A stretch of DNA of 64,000 nucleotides, taken from contig NZ_CP092333.1 in assembly GCF_018595675.2 (NCBI RefSeq), positions 3,930,001 to 3,994,000 on the forward strand, read 5' to 3'. The position numbers and the translations under genes are program-made. Within the stretch, counting starts at the first letter, position 1. The number at the start of each line of letters is the position of its first letter. Positions 63,021 to 64,000 of the stretch are shown piece by piece. Below the pieces are notes generated by a model. It had not been told where the DNA came from. It saw nothing but the letters and a program-made list of their open reading frames with translations, and did not search any database. Source of the stretch: Flavihumibacter fluvii (GTDB lineage: Bacteria; Bacteroidota; Bacteroidia; Chitinophagales; Chitinophagaceae).

Positions 63021-63329
63021 ATGAACACAACAAACCTCCTTAAGAAAATTGGCTTTATTACTCTTACCGCTGCCAGCCTGTGCCTGACCTCTGAAACATT
63101 TGCCCAGCATGGCCGGCATGACCGCAGGGAAAACGTGCGCGACCGCCGGGAAGACGTGCTTGACCGTAAAGAAGATAAGCGCGACCGGCGCGAAGACCGC
63201 CGTGACGCTCAATTTAATGGCGGCAGGCGCGACAAGCGCGAAGATGTTCGTGACCGCCGCGAAGATGTACGCGATCATCGGGAAGACAAACGCGACCTTA
63301 AGGAAGATCGCCGCGACAGAAGGCATTAA
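63021..63329 (+). CDS. Exported Arg/Asp/Glu-rich repeat protein
   Basis: 102 aa. A signal peptide (residues ~1-28, LTAASLCLTSETFAQ) is followed by about ten copies of a seven-residue charged unit, as in RDRREDV and RDKREDV. The pattern of alternating basic and acidic residues suggests a single alpha-helix or charge-zipper. Similar small exported proteins exist in Bacteroidota without known function. The repeats give misleading open frames on both strands. A cloverleaf-like repeat follows it. Confidence 0.8.
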   Translation: MNTTNLLKKIGFITLTAASLCLTSETFAQHGRHDRRENVRDRREDVLDRKEDKRDRREDRRDAQFNGGRRDKREDVRDRREDVRDHREDKRDLKEDRRDRRH

Positions 63330-63356
63330 TTGTTTTTGATCCGTACCCTGGAGAAA

Positions 63357-63442
63357 GTGAACGGTGAACAGAAAACGGTGAACGGGGCATTTTAGCCCGC
63401 TTCCCGTTTACTGTTCACCGTTTCTCATATACCGTTCACCGT
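63357..63442. repeat. Clustered inverted repeats between convergent genes
   Basis: ACGGTGAAC occurs at 63361-63369 and 63375-63383; its complement GTTCACCGT occurs at 63413-63421 and 63434-63442. Near the centre, GGGGC-N6-GCCC can pair. Several alternative hairpins are possible. The element lies between the stop codons of two convergent genes and touches the stop of the deoxyhypusine-synthase-like gene. It looks like a REP-type element or a bidirectional terminator. Confidence 0.65.
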
Positions 63443-64000
63443 TTACCACCCCAATATATAAGCGAAGATCAGGGGCGCAACGATCGTCGCATCACTTTCA
63501 ACAATGAATTTAGGGGTATCTATACTTAATTTACCCCAGGTGATTTTTTCATTTGGCACAGCGCCACTATAAGATCCGAAAGAGGTTGTGCTATCACTGA
63601 TCTGGCAGAAATAACCCCAGAAAGGAACATCATGCCATTCCAGGTCCTGGTACATCATTGGCACTACACAAATGGGAAAATCACCAGCGATGCCACCACC
63701 AATCTGGAAAAATCCTACTCCTTTACCCCCGCTGTTCTGCCGGTACCATTCGGCCAGCCAAACCATGTATTCGATACCGTTTTTAACAGTACTTGCTTTC
63801 AGTTCATTTTTGATGACATAACTGGCGAAAATATTACCGGTTGTACTGTCTTCCCAGCCCGGAACTACAATGGGGATATTTTTTTTCGCAGCAGCCACGA
63901 TCCAACTATCTTTTGGATCGATCTCATAGTATTGTTCAAGGTCGCCGCTCAATACCACTTTATATAAAAACTCATGCGGGAAATACCGTTCGCCCTTCGC
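63443..64000 (-). CDS. Deoxyhypusine synthase-like protein, N-terminus beyond window
   Basis: 186 codons to the window edge. The frame is open through 64000 (AKGERYFPHEFLYK precedes a GTG at 63958), so the start is outside. The family pattern is clear: DPKDSWIVAAAKKNIPIVVPGWEDSTTGN, GVGFFQIGGGIAGDFPICVVP and GAVPNEKITWGKL with the candidate active-site Lys. Bacteria lack eIF5A, so the bacterial members act instead in polyamine chemistry, for example homospermidine-type reactions. The actual substrate is unknown. Confidence 0.88.
   Translation of the reverse strand, partial: AKGERYFPHEFLYKVVLSGDLEQYYEIDPKDSWIVAAAKKNIPIVVPGWEDSTTGNIFASYVIKNELKASTVKNGIEYMVWLAEWYRQNSGGKGVGFFQIGGGIAGDFPICVVPMMYQDLEWHDVPFWGYFCQISDSTTSFGSYSGAVPNEKITWGKLSIDTPKFIVESDATIVAPLIFAYILGW

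Noticed and set aside
62976-63339. Long frames in other readings across the Arg/Asp/Glu repeat gene
   Set aside because: They arise from the repetitive charged codons. Only the plus-strand frame at 63021 has a signal peptide and regular repeat pattern.
1-64000. CRISPR arrays, tRNA or rRNA genes, insertion sequences, prophage and defence islands
   Set aside because: No regularly spaced repeats, tRNA cloverleaf with T-loop motif, transposase, integrase or phage structural genes were seen while reading both strands.

Overview
The window looks like chromosomal DNA of a member of the Bacteroidota, most likely the Chitinophagaceae or a close relative. The support is indirect. Many promoters carry the Bacteroidota -7 element TAnnTTTG, few genes have a strong Shine-Dalgarno, and family-restricted proteins are present (IPExxxVDY, DUF5690, a Rho with a long insertion, a two-PspC membrane protein). 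There are no rRNA or tRNA genes, no insertion sequences, no CRISPR array and no prophage genes. The first gene and the last gene both run off the window.

Layout. 1-2.9 kb: a quinol-type nitric oxide reductase diverges from an Rrf2 regulator across a perfect inverted repeat. 3-10 kb: a secreted sugar dehydrogenase/cytochrome c fusion and a Tat-exported sugar isomerase, then Fic, Dabb, aldo/keto reductase and PhyH genes on the other strand. 10-17.8 kb: AraC regulator, acyltransferase, MacB/FtsX permease, cation/proton antiporter, saccharopine-dehydrogenase-like oxidoreductase and a zinc-ribbon protein. 18-21.5 kb: a short SSB, a Pif1-like helicase and an EamA transporter. 21.6-23.8 kb: an arsRMN2C arsenic operon without an efflux pump, convergent with feoB. 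26-31 kb: small metabolic genes, gcvT and an orphan response regulator. 31.2-34.1 kb: a padR-pspC envelope-stress operon whose 5' leader can fold into a long stem. 34.4-40.6 kb: Tricorn-like amidohydrolase, 2OG oxygenase, DUF3089 lipoprotein and ExbD. 41-46 kb: a probable phosphonate module (PbfA ammonia-lyase, lipoprotein phosphodiesterase with PA14 domain, DUF5690 membrane protein, XRE-cupin regulator). 46-55.8 kb: asnS, D-2-hydroxyacid dehydrogenase, rho, mnmH-selD, pterin dehydratase, GNAT, IPExxxVDY and M28 peptidase. 55.9-64 kb: SNF2 helicase, an unlisted 57-codon small gene with its own terminator, tatC, rpiB, a second M28 peptidase, an Arg/Asp/Glu repeat protein and a deoxyhypusine-synthase-like gene.

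The genes suggest an aerobic or microaerobic soil or water heterotroph with NO and arsenic detoxification, periplasmic sugar oxidation, peptide scavenging, selenium use for tRNA modification, and possibly phosphonate use. The best candidates for something undescribed are the PbfA/phosphodiesterase/DUF5690 cluster, the structured padR leader, the pump-less ars operon with an operator on its -7 box, and the small gene at 59754-59927.
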